This document shows positions 26,625 to 36,138 of a stretch of 64,000 nucleotides of DNA, in pieces. The first letter of the stretch is position 1; each line of letters starts with the position of its first letter. The DNA is from CAYSCW01 sp964449165 (GTDB taxonomy: Bacteria; Acidobacteriota; Aminicenantia; Aminicenantales; Aminicenantaceae), in NCBI GenBank assembly GCA_964449165.1, contig CAYVAT010000007.1:21886-85885 (forward strand), read 5' to 3'. Under the pieces are notes generated by a model. It searched no databases. It saw only the letters and a program-made list of their open reading frames with translations, and had not been told where the DNA came from. A program made the translations under genes and the position numbers.

Positions 26625-28709
26625 ATGATAATAACTCTAATGAAGAAAAAAATCGTTTTATTTTCCTTCATAGCGCTTTTATTTCTCTCAGTTCTGCCAG
26701 CTTATAACAGTCAACAGAAAATATCAGCCAAAGATCTTCCTGAAGCGTATAGAAAATGGCTTGAAGAGGAAGTCGTCTATATAATCACTCCCAGAGAAAA
26801 AAAGGTTTTTCTCCAGCTTGAAAATGACAGAGAAAGAGATATGTTTATTGAAGCTTTCTGGAAACATAGAGACCCTAATCCCAACACTCCTGAAAACGAA
26901 TTTAGGAAAGAGCACTACCGCCGGATAGCTCATGCCAACCAATATTTTGGGAAAGAATCACCCGGACCAGGCTGGAGATCAGATATGGGCAGAATTTATA
27001 TCATCTTGGGTGAACCATCCTATACGGAGAAATACGAAAACCTTAGCCAGGTCTATCCTACAATAATATGGTTTTATGAAGGTATGATCGAATATGGACT
27101 TCCCAATGCATTTAGTGTCGTTTTTTTCAAAAAAACAGGAATAGGCGAATATGAATTGTACAGTCCCATAAAATTTGGCCCTCAATCTTTGCTCATTCAT
27201 TACAAGGGAGACTCCTCAGATTATTTGAGCGCCTATAACGAACTTCTCCAAATCCAGCCTAACATAGCCAGTGTTTCCCTTTCCTTTATCCCCGGGGAGT
27301 CGACATATAGTCTTTCCCCCTCCATTGCTTCTGAGGTTCTCATCTCGAGCAAAATCCCTTCTGCTCCCCAAAAAAAAGTAGAAGATGCGTATGCTGAAAA
27401 ACTTCTCAAATACAAAGATTTTGTCGAAGTGGAATACACCGCCAATTACATAGATAACGATTCTTTCCTAGAAGTCATCAGAGATAAATCTGGAATTTTC
27501 TTTGTTCATTATCTTATCGAACCGAAGAGGCTTTCTCTTGAACAGATTGAAAACAAATTTTATACAAATTTAGAGATTAACGGCAAAGTTACTGATATAA
27601 AGGGAAATACAATTTACCAGTACGAAAAAACAATCCCTATCGAATTCGATGAAGAACAGTTAAGCAAGATACAGACAAAATTATTCAGTTTTCAAGATAT
27701 ATTTCCTTTAATCGGGGGAAATTATAAGTTTAATGTGCTCTTAAAAAATTCCGTTTCTAAAGAATTTACTTCAGTAGAGAAAGATCTCATTATCCCACAA
27801 GCCTCTTCCCTCCAAATGAGTAACCTCGTGCTGGCTAATAGAATCATTAACAACTCAAAATATCGAGGAAAAAATAAACCCTTTCTCATAGAAAATACCC
27901 AACTTGTGCCTTCACCTCGAAATGATTTTTCTCCTCAGGCAAATTTATATCTCTTCTTCCAAATTTACGGTCTGGATGAAGAACTTAAAGAAAATGGAAT
28001 TTTGGAATACTCTATATCAAAAGAAAACGAAAAGGTTTACTCATTAGCCAAGAATATAAAAGATTACCCTGATAAAATTAATTTTTTTGAAGAATTTCCC
28101 TTAGACAATCTCTCCCCGACTGACTACATCATTAAAGTCTCTCTTCTTGACGGAAATAAGGATGAAATACTTTCTGAACAGTGCTATTTTTACATCACTG
28201 CTTCGACTTTTTTACCAAGACCCTGGGTTCTTTCTATCCCAATGCCCTCCTCTGATGATCCATTATATCTCGATATTTTAGGCAATCAGTATTTAAACAA
28301 AAAAAATATTCAACAGGCTAAACTTTTATTAGAAAAAGCGTACCGAAAAAATCCAAGTTCAACCAAATATGCCTTAGACTTTAGTCAAGCACTCTTTGCA
28401 GCAAAAGAATTTCAAAGAGTAAAACAGATTGCCATTCCATTCTTGCAGGATGAAAATAAACATAAATTCTTAGCCATCCTGGGGCAATCTTGCCAGGCCC
28501 TCGGCGAATTTCAGCAAGCGATTTCTTATTATAAAGACTATCTCTCTTATTATGGCACTAACCTCCAAGTCCTTAACTCAATAGGAGAATGTTACCATCG
28601 TTTAGGCAACAATGAAGAGGCTTTGATTGCCTGGGAAAAGTCCTTAGAAATCAACCCAAACCAGGATAAGTTGAAAAAGATTATAGAATCATTAAAGAGA
28701 AAGGAATGA
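26625..28709 (+). CDS. GWxTD domain protein with C-terminal TPR repeats
   Basis: 694 aa. An N-terminal signal (residues 7-26, IVLFSFIALLFLSVLPAY) leads to a GWxTD domain near residues 40-210. The core motif is GWRSDMGRIYIILGEP (GW at 116-117), preceded by FIEAFWKHRDPNPNTPENEF. The middle (about 250-530) is beta-rich, and the C-terminus (about 545-690) carries three or four TPR units, including NKKNIQQAKLLLEKAYRKNP and NNEEALIAWEKSLEINPNQ. GWxTD is a domain of unknown function found mostly in Acidobacteria, Aminicenantes and related phyla. Two possible ATG starts (26625 and 26640) exist. The stop overlaps the next GWxTD gene by 4 bases, so both are made together. Confidence 0.88.
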   Translation: MIITLMKKKIVLFSFIALLFLSVLPAYNSQQKISAKDLPEAYRKWLEEEVVYIITPREKKVFLQLENDRERDMFIEAFWKHRDPNPNTPENEFRKEHYRRIAHANQYFGKESPGPGWRSDMGRIYIILGEPSYTEKYENLSQVYPTIIWFYEGMIEYGLPNAFSVVFFKKTGIGEYELYSPIKFGPQSLLIHYKGDSSDYLSAYNELLQIQPNIASVSLSFIPGESTYSLSPSIASEVLISSKIPSAPQKKVEDAYAEKLLKYKDFVEVEYTANYIDNDSFLEVIRDKSGIFFVHYLIEPKRLSLEQIENKFYTNLEINGKVTDIKGNTIYQYEKTIPIEFDEEQLSKIQTKLFSFQDIFPLIGGNYKFNVLLKNSVSKEFTSVEKDLIIPQASSLQMSNLVLANRIINNSKYRGKNKPFLIENTQLVPSPRNDFSPQANLYLFFQIYGLDEELKENGILEYSISKENEKVYSLAKNIKDYPDKINFFEEFPLDNLSPTDYIIKVSLLDGNKDEILSEQCYFYITASTFLPRPWVLSIPMPSSDDPLYLDILGNQYLNKKNIQQAKLLLEKAYRKNPSSTKYALDFSQALFAAKEFQRVKQIAIPFLQDENKHKFLAILGQSCQALGEFQQAISYYKDYLSYYGTNLQVLNSIGECYHRLGNNEEALIAWEKSLEINPNQDKLKKIIESLKRKE

Positions 28710-29653
28710 AAAACCCAGGTTTTAAAAGGAAAAAAATTTTTTCTGTCTTTCTCCGTTCTTCTACTCATTCCCTGCTATTCATTGTCTGTTTCCTGCTTCT
28801 TGCTTCATGTGCATCTTATAAATTAGAAAAGAACCTGGACCCAGAAAGTAAAGAGTTCTTTTCCAAGGTGAGATTTATCATTACCAAACAAGAAAGAAAA
28901 ATCTTCCTTAACCTTCCCCCTTCAGAGAGGAAAGGTTTCATTGAAGAATTCTGGAAGAAGAGAGATCCTGATCCTTATACGGAAGAGAACGAGTTCAAGG
29001 AAGGATATTTCAAGCGTATTGAAGAGGCAAATCATCTTTTTAAAGAAGGCGCTGCCCCAGGTTGGCTCCAAGACAGAGGGAGAATTTACATTCTGCTCGG
29101 ACCTCCTGAGCAAAGAGAAGTTTATCCTAGAGGTTACTCCTTTTATGGGAAGCCCATGGAAATATGGTATTATGGTTTTTTCCCGATTGTTTTTATAGAT
29201 CAAGACTGGAGCGGTAACTATAAGTTAGAACCGCTTAGTGCCCAACACATAGCAGAAATTAATAAAGCCCAGATGCAAAGAAAACCGAAAATAGAGGGCG
29301 AAAAGGTCGTTTTTGATTTCGATTTAAAAATAAAAAAAGTAAAAGAAGATGAAGTGCTTATTCAGATTGAAATTCCCTATCGGAATATCTGGCTTATAGA
29401 GGAAGAAAATAGACTAAAAACAAAATTAGAACTGTCTGTGGAAATTTTTGATTCCTCACAGAAAAAAGTCTGGGAAGATAAAAAAAATTACCCCATTTCT
29501 TTATCAGAAGAAAACTTGGCAGAAATAGCCGGGAAAGATTATTTAATAGAAATTCCTGTAAATCTTGAGCCCGGAAATTACTCTCTTACTGTTAATATAG
29601 AAAATAAAGCTGACGAAAGCCAAGCAAGGAAAAACATAAAATTTTCCATTTGA
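28706..29653 (+). CDS. GWxTD domain lipoprotein
   Basis: 315 aa. The N-terminus is a lipoprotein signal with basic residues, a hydrophobic core and lipobox LLASC (Cys35). The GWxTD domain follows at about 50-180, with FIEEFWKKRDPDPYTEENEF and GWLQDRGRIYILLGPPE (GW at 119-120). The C-terminal half (about 190-315) is a beta-sandwich with the ending NLEPGNYSLTVNIENKAD, resembling the carboxyl part of the 24697 gene. It appears to be a shorter paralogue of the preceding GWxTD protein without TPR. The 4-base overlap and matching domain suggest a complex of the two at the membrane (inference). Confidence 0.87.
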   Translation: MKNPGFKRKKIFSVFLRSSTHSLLFIVCFLLLASCASYKLEKNLDPESKEFFSKVRFIITKQERKIFLNLPPSERKGFIEEFWKKRDPDPYTEENEFKEGYFKRIEEANHLFKEGAAPGWLQDRGRIYILLGPPEQREVYPRGYSFYGKPMEIWYYGFFPIVFIDQDWSGNYKLEPLSAQHIAEINKAQMQRKPKIEGEKVVFDFDLKIKKVKEDEVLIQIEIPYRNIWLIEEENRLKTKLELSVEIFDSSQKKVWEDKKNYPISLSEENLAEIAGKDYLIEIPVNLEPGNYSLTVNIENKADESQARKNIKFSI

Positions 29654-29735
29654 TAAGAATTAACAGAATTCATAAGGAGAAAAAAGAAAACACTCAGTAT
29701 AAGACCTTAGACAATAAGCGTGAAGGAGATCCTAG

Positions 29736-30713
29736 ATGAAGAAAATAACCTTCTTTAAATTATCATTATCAATTTTAATTATACTTTCTTTCACAAGTAA
29801 TATCTCCGCCCAGGCAGGGAGGGGAACAGCAAGAATCTCTGGAGTCGTTCAAGATGAAGAGGGGAATCCGATACAATCAGCTAAGATTGTTATGCAGTTT
29901 CAAAAAAATGAGCAGGTGACACGAGAGACAACCACCAATAAAAATGGAGAATGGGCTATTTTGGGCCTTGGCTCAGGAATGTGGAGAGTGACTGCTTCAG
30001 CCGACAATTATATTCCTTCATATAAAGATATCAATATCCAACAGTTAGCACTGAACCCAAAAGTGACTTTGACTTTAAAAAAGATTGAGCAATCTGACAG
30101 GCCAATGATCGAAGACGAAACCGCTCTTAATCTTGTTGAAAAAGCGAATCAATTTTTTAGTGAACAAAAATACGATGAGGCCATTACTCTCTTGACGCAA
30201 TTTCTTGAAAAAAACCCAAACGTCTATCAAACTTCTCTCAGCATCGGTGATTGTTACAGAGAAAAAGGAGAGTTTGATAAAGCTTTAGAAGAATACAATC
30301 AAGTATTGGAACAGGCAAAAAATGACGAGACGATGGGCAAAGAAATGACAGCTAAAGCTCTTGCTGGTATCGGTGAGTGCTACTTGAAAAAAGAGGATTT
30401 TGAAACGGCCCAAAACTACTTTAAAGAATCTATCGAGTCATACCCCGAAAATGAAATTCTAGCCTACAATGTGGGAGAAATCTATTTTTCAAACCAAAAA
30501 ATAGATGAAGCGATTCACTATTTTGAATTATCTAGCCGGATTAAGCCCGATTGGAGTTCGCCCTATTTAAAATTAGGCTATGCCTATTTAAACAAAGGCG
30601 ATTATGAAAAAGCCGAGCAAAACTTTGATAAATTCTTAGAGCTCGACCCACAGTCTCCAGAAGCACCCAACGTTAAAAACATCGTTGAATACTTGGAGAA
30701 AATAAAGAAATAA
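29736..30713 (+). CDS. CarboxypepD_reg domain plus TPR protein, secreted
   Basis: 325 aa with a signal peptide (FFKLSLSILIILSFTSNISA, cleavage near residue 26). Residues 30-115 form a carboxypeptidase regulatory-like domain: ARISGVVQDEEGNPIQSAKI, a GEWAILGLGSGMWRVTAS strand pair and VTLTLKK. Residues 125-325 hold about five TPR units such as KYDEAITLLTQFLEKNP and QKIDEAIHYFELSSRIKP. A clear AAGGAG site precedes the start. It ends the plus-strand series and converges on the sulfatase-like gene, 13 bases away. The combination suggests an extracytoplasmic scaffold that binds other proteins. Confidence 0.85.
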   Translation: MKKITFFKLSLSILIILSFTSNISAQAGRGTARISGVVQDEEGNPIQSAKIVMQFQKNEQVTRETTTNKNGEWAILGLGSGMWRVTASADNYIPSYKDINIQQLALNPKVTLTLKKIEQSDRPMIEDETALNLVEKANQFFSEQKYDEAITLLTQFLEKNPNVYQTSLSIGDCYREKGEFDKALEEYNQVLEQAKNDETMGKEMTAKALAGIGECYLKKEDFETAQNYFKESIESYPENEILAYNVGEIYFSNQKIDEAIHYFELSSRIKPDWSSPYLKLGYAYLNKGDYEKAEQNFDKFLELDPQSPEAPNVKNIVEYLEKIKK

Positions 30714-30726
30714 ACTCATAAAAAAT

Positions 30727-32955
30727 TTATTGTTTTAATTGACTTTCCCACGCAGCGAGCTCTCTTTGAGCTTCCTTTATCCTTGCTTCATCCACTCCCC
30801 GTGCATTGTCTATGTATAACTTAAGATACTGAACAGCTTCTTTCAAATTTCCTTTATTCTTCAACGCTACAGCTAAATTTAAATAGGAGAGTGGCGTAGG
30901 ATGAATGCTTACTGCCTTCTTGAGATTCTCGATAGATTTATCCAAATCTCCCAAGTTACCATAAGTAATTCCAAGGTCTTGATATATTTTATACTCCTCA
31001 GGATAATCTATTTTCAGATTATTATATGCCTTGATCGCTTCCTGGTACCTTCCAGAAGTGGCTAAAGTGAGAGCATGGTTCATTCGAAGAAACTTATTTT
31101 CTGGCTCAATTTCTAAGGCCTGCCCATAATAGCGGAGCGCTTCTTCTCCTTTCCCCATGATGCCCAATATCCAGGCTGAAGCGAGGAGGGCATCAAAATA
31201 CCGAGGATTAATCTTCAGGACCGCCTGCATCGACTCTAAGGATTTCTTCAACTTTCCTAAGACCAGGTAAGTATGACCTAATCTTGAGAGAAGGATTTCA
31301 GAATCAGGAATCTTATCGACTCCCTGTTCTAAAATGCGAATAGCTTCGTCAAATTTGCGCATTTCGGCATACATCAGGGCAAGGTTGACATAGCTCGAAG
31401 GAGTGTCCGGCCTTAAAGAAAGGATTTGTTCAAAAATCTTAGCTGCTTCCTGGTAATTTCCCTGAAATTCATACTCATTAGCCTGATGAATCATCCTCAG
31501 CTCATCAATTCTATCTTTGGGATCAGGCAATTGCCCTTCTGAAATACCTTCTGAAAACTGAATATAGCCTAGCGATCTCAATCTTTCCTTCTCTTCAGCC
31601 GTCATTTCCTTCCTCTCCGCTTCTGTACTGGAGGAGAAATTTTGAATCATATTTTTTAATTTATCTCTCTTATCCGAGGCAACCTTTATCTCTTCATTTA
31701 TTACATTTTCTTCTTCCCGGGGATCCGTCTTCAGGTTGTACAATTCTTCTTTTGGGGCCTTTATATATTTCCAATCACCGTCAATCAAACCAATCAATTC
31801 AGACCAGCCATAATTCTCTCTTGGATAATAGGTTTCAATATAAGAGCTGAGGTCATTCTTTTCTCTTCTCTCTATATAAGGCAAGAGATTTATCCCCTGA
31901 ATTTCTTTATTCGCCGGGATTTCAAGTATATCTAAGATAGAAGGCATAAGGTCGATAAGCCTTACTCTTGAGTCTACGACTTTTCCTCTGGGAAGATTAT
32001 TCTCAGCATAAAATATGAGAGGAACTCTCATGGTCACATCGTAGAGAAAGACTCCATGCCCAGCCACCTCTTTTTCTCCGAATGCCTCACCATGATCTCC
32101 AACCAGGATGATTATTGTCTTGTTGAGAATATTTTTTTCTTCTAATTTTTCAATGGTTTTGCCAATATAATAATCCATATAGGCTATTTCACCATCATAG
32201 GGGCTATCCGAGAATTCTTCTTTATAAGGAGAAGGCGGGTCATAAGGAAGATGAGGATCGAAAAAATGCATCCAACAAAAGAATTGCTGAGCTTGATTCT
32301 CATCCAGCCAATCGGAAAAGGAGGTGAATACTTTATCAGCTTTTCTTTCCGATTTTAATGCTTTAAATACTTCTTCTTCCGTAAATTTATCGTCATAAAA
32401 ATCAAAGCCTTGGTCAAGTCCAAAACGTGAGTCAACAGTAAAGGAGCTGACAAAAGCCGCTGTTTTAAATCCTCTGCCCTTCAATGTCTCAGCCAAAGTC
32501 AAAAGGTCAGGGCTGAGATAATAGGTGCCGTTGTTATGCACCTGGTGATAGATTGGATATGTCCCGGTTAGGATCGAGCAATGGGAAGGACACGTCAAGG
32601 GAACCTGGCAATACGTGTTTGAGAATTGAACTCCGCCTGAAGCCAAGGAATCCAAGTTTGGAGTTTTTGCTTTTTCATAACCATAACAGCCGATCCTATC
32701 GGCTCTGGTTGTATCCAGGGTAATAAGCAAAACATTTAAATTGCCATCCTTTATCACTCTATCTTTTGGGGATAATAAATAAAATAATAAAACCGCGGCC
32801 ATGAAAAGAAATAAAAGAGGCAAAAGATAAATCAGGATTTTTTTGGGCTTTTTGGCAACAGCCTTTTCTTCTTTTTTTACATCCTGGGGAGCAGCTTTTT
32901 GGGCTCGATGAACCCGGGGTGATCTTCTTTTCTTCTTTCTTCTTTTCTTAGACAT
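30727..32955 (-). CDS. Membrane-anchored sulfatase-superfamily protein with TPR tail
   Basis: 742 aa. A very basic cytoplasmic N-terminus (residues 1-39) precedes a membrane anchor (40-62), so the catalytic domain is extracytoplasmic. The alkaline phosphatase/sulfatase domain (about 72-420) has LLITLDTTRADRIGCYGY (Asp81), the nucleophile loop LTCPSHCSILTG, HFFDPHLPYDPP and GDHGEAFGEK. Aligning LTG, the nucleophile position is Thr121 rather than Cys or Ser, and the usual Arg is His, so formylglycine-dependent sulfatase activity is unlikely; a phosphotransferase or phosphodiesterase is possible. About seven TPR units fill 480-735. It faces the CarboxypepD_reg+TPR gene across a 13-base gap. Confidence 0.87.
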   Translation of the reverse strand: MSKKRRKKKRRSPRVHRAQKAAPQDVKKEEKAVAKKPKKILIYLLPLLFLFMAAVLLFYLLSPKDRVIKDGNLNVLLITLDTTRADRIGCYGYEKAKTPNLDSLASGGVQFSNTYCQVPLTCPSHCSILTGTYPIYHQVHNNGTYYLSPDLLTLAETLKGRGFKTAAFVSSFTVDSRFGLDQGFDFYDDKFTEEEVFKALKSERKADKVFTSFSDWLDENQAQQFFCWMHFFDPHLPYDPPSPYKEEFSDSPYDGEIAYMDYYIGKTIEKLEEKNILNKTIIILVGDHGEAFGEKEVAGHGVFLYDVTMRVPLIFYAENNLPRGKVVDSRVRLIDLMPSILDILEIPANKEIQGINLLPYIERREKNDLSSYIETYYPRENYGWSELIGLIDGDWKYIKAPKEELYNLKTDPREEENVINEEIKVASDKRDKLKNMIQNFSSSTEAERKEMTAEEKERLRSLGYIQFSEGISEGQLPDPKDRIDELRMIHQANEYEFQGNYQEAAKIFEQILSLRPDTPSSYVNLALMYAEMRKFDEAIRILEQGVDKIPDSEILLSRLGHTYLVLGKLKKSLESMQAVLKINPRYFDALLASAWILGIMGKGEEALRYYGQALEIEPENKFLRMNHALTLATSGRYQEAIKAYNNLKIDYPEEYKIYQDLGITYGNLGDLDKSIENLKKAVSIHPTPLSYLNLAVALKNKGNLKEAVQYLKLYIDNARGVDEARIKEAQRELAAWESQLKQ

Positions 32956-33012
32956 AACAAGAGCATAGATAATTTATAACAGGAAGAAAAATGAGTCAAA
33001 TTCAATCATAAT

Positions 33013-33052
33013 AAAAAAAAGCCCTCTTCCCGATTTGTCGGGAAGAGGGCTT
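33013..33052 (-). terminator. Rho-independent terminator of the TonB receptor gene
   Basis: A perfect 15-base-pair stem (33019-33033 with 33038-33052, centred on the loop TTTG) lies 23 bases after the receptor stop codon. On the minus strand the stem is followed by a run of eight U (A8 on the plus strand, 33013-33020). Confidence 0.92.
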
Positions 33053-33075
33053 CGAGCTTCTACTTTGACTTCAGG

Positions 33076-36000
33076 TTAGAAGATGAATTTAACTCCAAAT
33101 CTGACTGAAATTGGGTCATAGAAATCCTGTTCCATATTAAATCGAGGATCTGCAACATACCTATCTGCTGTTAAATCCCAATTTGTAGAAAGCAGCTCAT
33201 CTGCCGATACATCGACTCGACCGGAGGTTTTACGAGACCATATCCTGCGAGCAGTACCAGTATTTAAAACATTGTCAACGTTAACATTAAATTGGAGCGT
33301 GTATTTCTCTGCAAACCTCAAATTGTATTCAGCATAGAGATTGGCAAAGAACAAGAAAGGTGTCCTCCCCAGATTACCTCTGTTATAAGGATAGTAGCCG
33401 TTAGCCTCGACTGTCCATTCCTCTGTGACAGGGGTTCCGCTCACCCCATTGACAACTGTACCAAGAGTTAAACCAAAAGGAAAGACATAGCTGCCGTAGA
33501 ATTTGAATTGGTGGGTTCTGTCTGTTGGCAGGGGCCCGTCCTGCGGCTCAAGATCCTTAGTGTAGGCCAGATGCCAGAGGTCAAAGTATCTTTCCACATT
33601 GGGGCTAACTCTTCCGTATTCATCGGAGCTGGCCAGACCAGAGTAGTTACCCGTCAGCCTGCTCCAGGTATAGGAGAAGCCACCCATCCAGTTGTCGCTG
33701 AAGCGCTTGTCCAGAGCGAAGTTAACCGCCCAGTATTCGCGCTTGGCTTTGGGACATGGAGGATATGTAGGATCGAATCTGCCAGTTCCTTCCCCTACAT
33801 GCTTGGAATAGCCATAGCCCGGGTTAGTCGTGTAATACTCTTCTCCTACTCCAGGCACAAATACACCCACGTCTTCAATAGTATAACGGAGATGCTTTTG
33901 AACCACACGTACAGAAGCAGCAAGAAACTCCGACAGTTTCCTTTCCACTCCGAAAGAGATTTCCCGCTGGCTCATGGGTTTCAAATCTGGATCTGTGCTC
34001 TCATAAGATGGGTGCCGCCAATCGACTACTCCTGGTCCCAAGGGTGTTCCCGGATAATTTCCGCCTACTCCGATTGTATCCCATTCGTAAGTATCAAGCG
34101 TGTAATAGGCACTCTTCCATTTAAATCCGCCATAAGCATTAGCACCCATGTACAGCTTAAAGATATCGAAGTACCAGCCGTAACTTCCGAAGATCTTTGT
34201 ACTCGCATCACCAAATACGTCATAAACAAACCCGAGTCTGGGAGCTAGTTTACTGCTGAAATCAAACTCAATGGGGTTCGTGCTATAGCCTTCGGCTTCG
34301 AGTTCCGCAAGGAATGTTGGATCGTCATTGTAGGGGGGGACATATTCTCTTTCAGTACGGACACCGAAATTTAATGTGAGCCTGTTGTTCAGAAACTCTG
34401 GGGTCCAGCTGTCCTGCACATAAAGGGCCCAGCGGATGCTGTGTGGCTGATAGAATGAGCCGTAAGGACCTGTTGCATCATTCCCACGGACGGAATAAAA
34501 ACCGTATGTTCCTCTCCCATAGTTAACTCCACCTAGAATAAGATCCCTATCCCACGCAAAGAAGAGAACAGGATTAGGAGCTGAAGCATCAACATCTTCT
34601 AACTGGCGAACCCATTGAACACCCGCTTTAAGGGAATGCTCACCGCCCAAATCCAAGAAGTAATTGAGATCCAGGTTCACATATCCTTTGGATCTGATTG
34701 TTTTCTGTCTATCAAAAGCTTGACCTCTGGGGTAATTGATAAATCCGGCATCTCTTTTATACTGGTCGGGAATATCCAGGCCTTGGTTTGTGACGCTAGC
34801 GTATCCAGCAGTCTCCACAAGAAACTGCCAACATGGTTCTGAGGGTGTAACCAACTGGCCTGTTTGATTTCTAAAGAAATAACCGCCACGGAGGCTTACC
34901 AGGAAGTTGGCTCCTAGGGTTAAATCAGCAGATCCAGCAGCAGACCAGTTAGGATAACTGAAACCATAAGCCGCATAATCAGTATCAGGATTTCCTGAGC
35001 CATTTCGAGGTGGGAGGTCACCCTTGTATTTGCTGAAGTTGTTAACGAAACTACCGCTCAAGCGTAAATTCCCAATGGGTTGGGCAGTTACTTTAGCTTG
35101 GAAATTCCAATATTTATATCTCTGTGGAGAATCCCTCTTTTCATCGTTGGAAGTAAATGTGACATGCCTCATGGTATTATCAAACACTGGGAGAAATGAA
35201 CCAAAGAACCACAGTCTGTCTTTTAAAATGTAACCGCCGAGACTGAAACCAACTTCGTACCTATCAGTTGTATCTTTTCCATACAGATCTTGATAATTGA
35301 CATACTCAGCTAGAGCCGTATTTGTTGGTACCAGACGGAGAGTGTCTCTTTCCTTTCCATTCAGCCTAGAGCCGCTGTAGTAGCCAATAAGTTCACCATG
35401 AAATTCGTTTCCGCCGGAGCGGGTAATCACACTGACCACACCACCCACGGCACCTCCATATTCTGCTTGATAACCGCTGGCTTTGATTTGAATTTCATCA
35501 ACAAATTCGAAAGCAGCGCTTTGACCTCTTTGGCCTCTTTCCATTTCAGTTATATCTGTGCCGTCGATATAATACATGTTCTCAGCACCGGAAGCACCGT
35601 CCACCGATATCCCGCCAAGCCAGGGTTCGTTGGACACACCTGGAATAGCGGTAACCAGGGTGTCAAAGTTTCTACCTCTGGGCAGCATCTGGAACATCTC
35701 TTTGGTCATGGTCATTCCTTTGTAGGTGCTCTTCACATCAATCAAAGGCGACCGCCCCAAAACAGTAATCTCTTCTTCTATTGCACCTGGTTCCATGGTG
35801 ATGTCAACTGTAATAGTCTCCTCCAGGCGGACAGCAATATCCTTCCTGACAACAGTATTAAATCCTGGAAGGGAAAACTTGATTTCGTATGTTCCGGGTG
35901 GCAAAGCAAAAAGACGATAAACTCCGCTTTCATCGGTCAACACTGAAGACTTACCTACCACGCTGGGACTCTTGGCTTCCACTGATACGCCAGGAAGTGG

Positions 36001-36120
36001 AATGCCAGAATCATCCATGACAGTTCCGATTATCTTTCCAGTTGGAACCTGAGCTGTCACCAGGCCACTCATCAGAATCAGACCGAGCATCGTAAGAAGG
36101 GAAGTTCGAAACTTACTCAA
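33076..36120 (-). CDS. TonB-dependent receptor with CarboxypepD_reg domain
   Basis: About 1014 aa outer-membrane protein. It has a signal peptide (SLLTMLGLILMSGLVTAQV), a carboxypeptidase regulatory-like domain (GKIIGTVMDDSGIPLPGVSV to VDITMEPGA, about residues 25-115), a plug domain (DTLVTAIPGVSNEPWLGGIS, then IQIKASGYQAEYGGAVGGVV) and a long beta-barrel ending in Phe (RFGVKFIF), as expected for BAM-assembled barrels. The start is TTG at 36120 with GGAGG upstream; the open frame to 36288 continues into the leader and is not likely to be translated. OAR-like/SusC-like proteins of this type import large substrates, but no SusD-like gene is adjacent. A strong terminator follows. Confidence 0.93.
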   Translation of the reverse strand: MSKFRTSLLTMLGLILMSGLVTAQVPTGKIIGTVMDDSGIPLPGVSVEAKSPSVVGKSSVLTDESGVYRLFALPPGTYEIKFSLPGFNTVVRKDIAVRLEETITVDITMEPGAIEEEITVLGRSPLIDVKSTYKGMTMTKEMFQMLPRGRNFDTLVTAIPGVSNEPWLGGISVDGASGAENMYYIDGTDITEMERGQRGQSAAFEFVDEIQIKASGYQAEYGGAVGGVVSVITRSGGNEFHGELIGYYSGSRLNGKERDTLRLVPTNTALAEYVNYQDLYGKDTTDRYEVGFSLGGYILKDRLWFFGSFLPVFDNTMRHVTFTSNDEKRDSPQRYKYWNFQAKVTAQPIGNLRLSGSFVNNFSKYKGDLPPRNGSGNPDTDYAAYGFSYPNWSAAGSADLTLGANFLVSLRGGYFFRNQTGQLVTPSEPCWQFLVETAGYASVTNQGLDIPDQYKRDAGFINYPRGQAFDRQKTIRSKGYVNLDLNYFLDLGGEHSLKAGVQWVRQLEDVDASAPNPVLFFAWDRDLILGGVNYGRGTYGFYSVRGNDATGPYGSFYQPHSIRWALYVQDSWTPEFLNNRLTLNFGVRTEREYVPPYNDDPTFLAELEAEGYSTNPIEFDFSSKLAPRLGFVYDVFGDASTKIFGSYGWYFDIFKLYMGANAYGGFKWKSAYYTLDTYEWDTIGVGGNYPGTPLGPGVVDWRHPSYESTDPDLKPMSQREISFGVERKLSEFLAASVRVVQKHLRYTIEDVGVFVPGVGEEYYTTNPGYGYSKHVGEGTGRFDPTYPPCPKAKREYWAVNFALDKRFSDNWMGGFSYTWSRLTGNYSGLASSDEYGRVSPNVERYFDLWHLAYTKDLEPQDGPLPTDRTHQFKFYGSYVFPFGLTLGTVVNGVSGTPVTEEWTVEANGYYPYNRGNLGRTPFLFFANLYAEYNLRFAEKYTLQFNVNVDNVLNTGTARRIWSRKTSGRVDVSADELLSTNWDLTADRYVADPRFNMEQDFYDPISVRFGVKFIF

Positions 36121-36138
36121 TTTTTTTCCTCCTTTTTT

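Noticed and set aside
33508..34248. 246-codon frame opposite the TonB receptor
   Set aside because: Shadow of the receptor barrel; composition is atypical and no start signal is present.
33076..36120. SusC/SusD polysaccharide uptake pair
   Set aside because: No SusD-like lipoprotein lies next to the receptor, so a classical polysaccharide utilisation locus is not supported.
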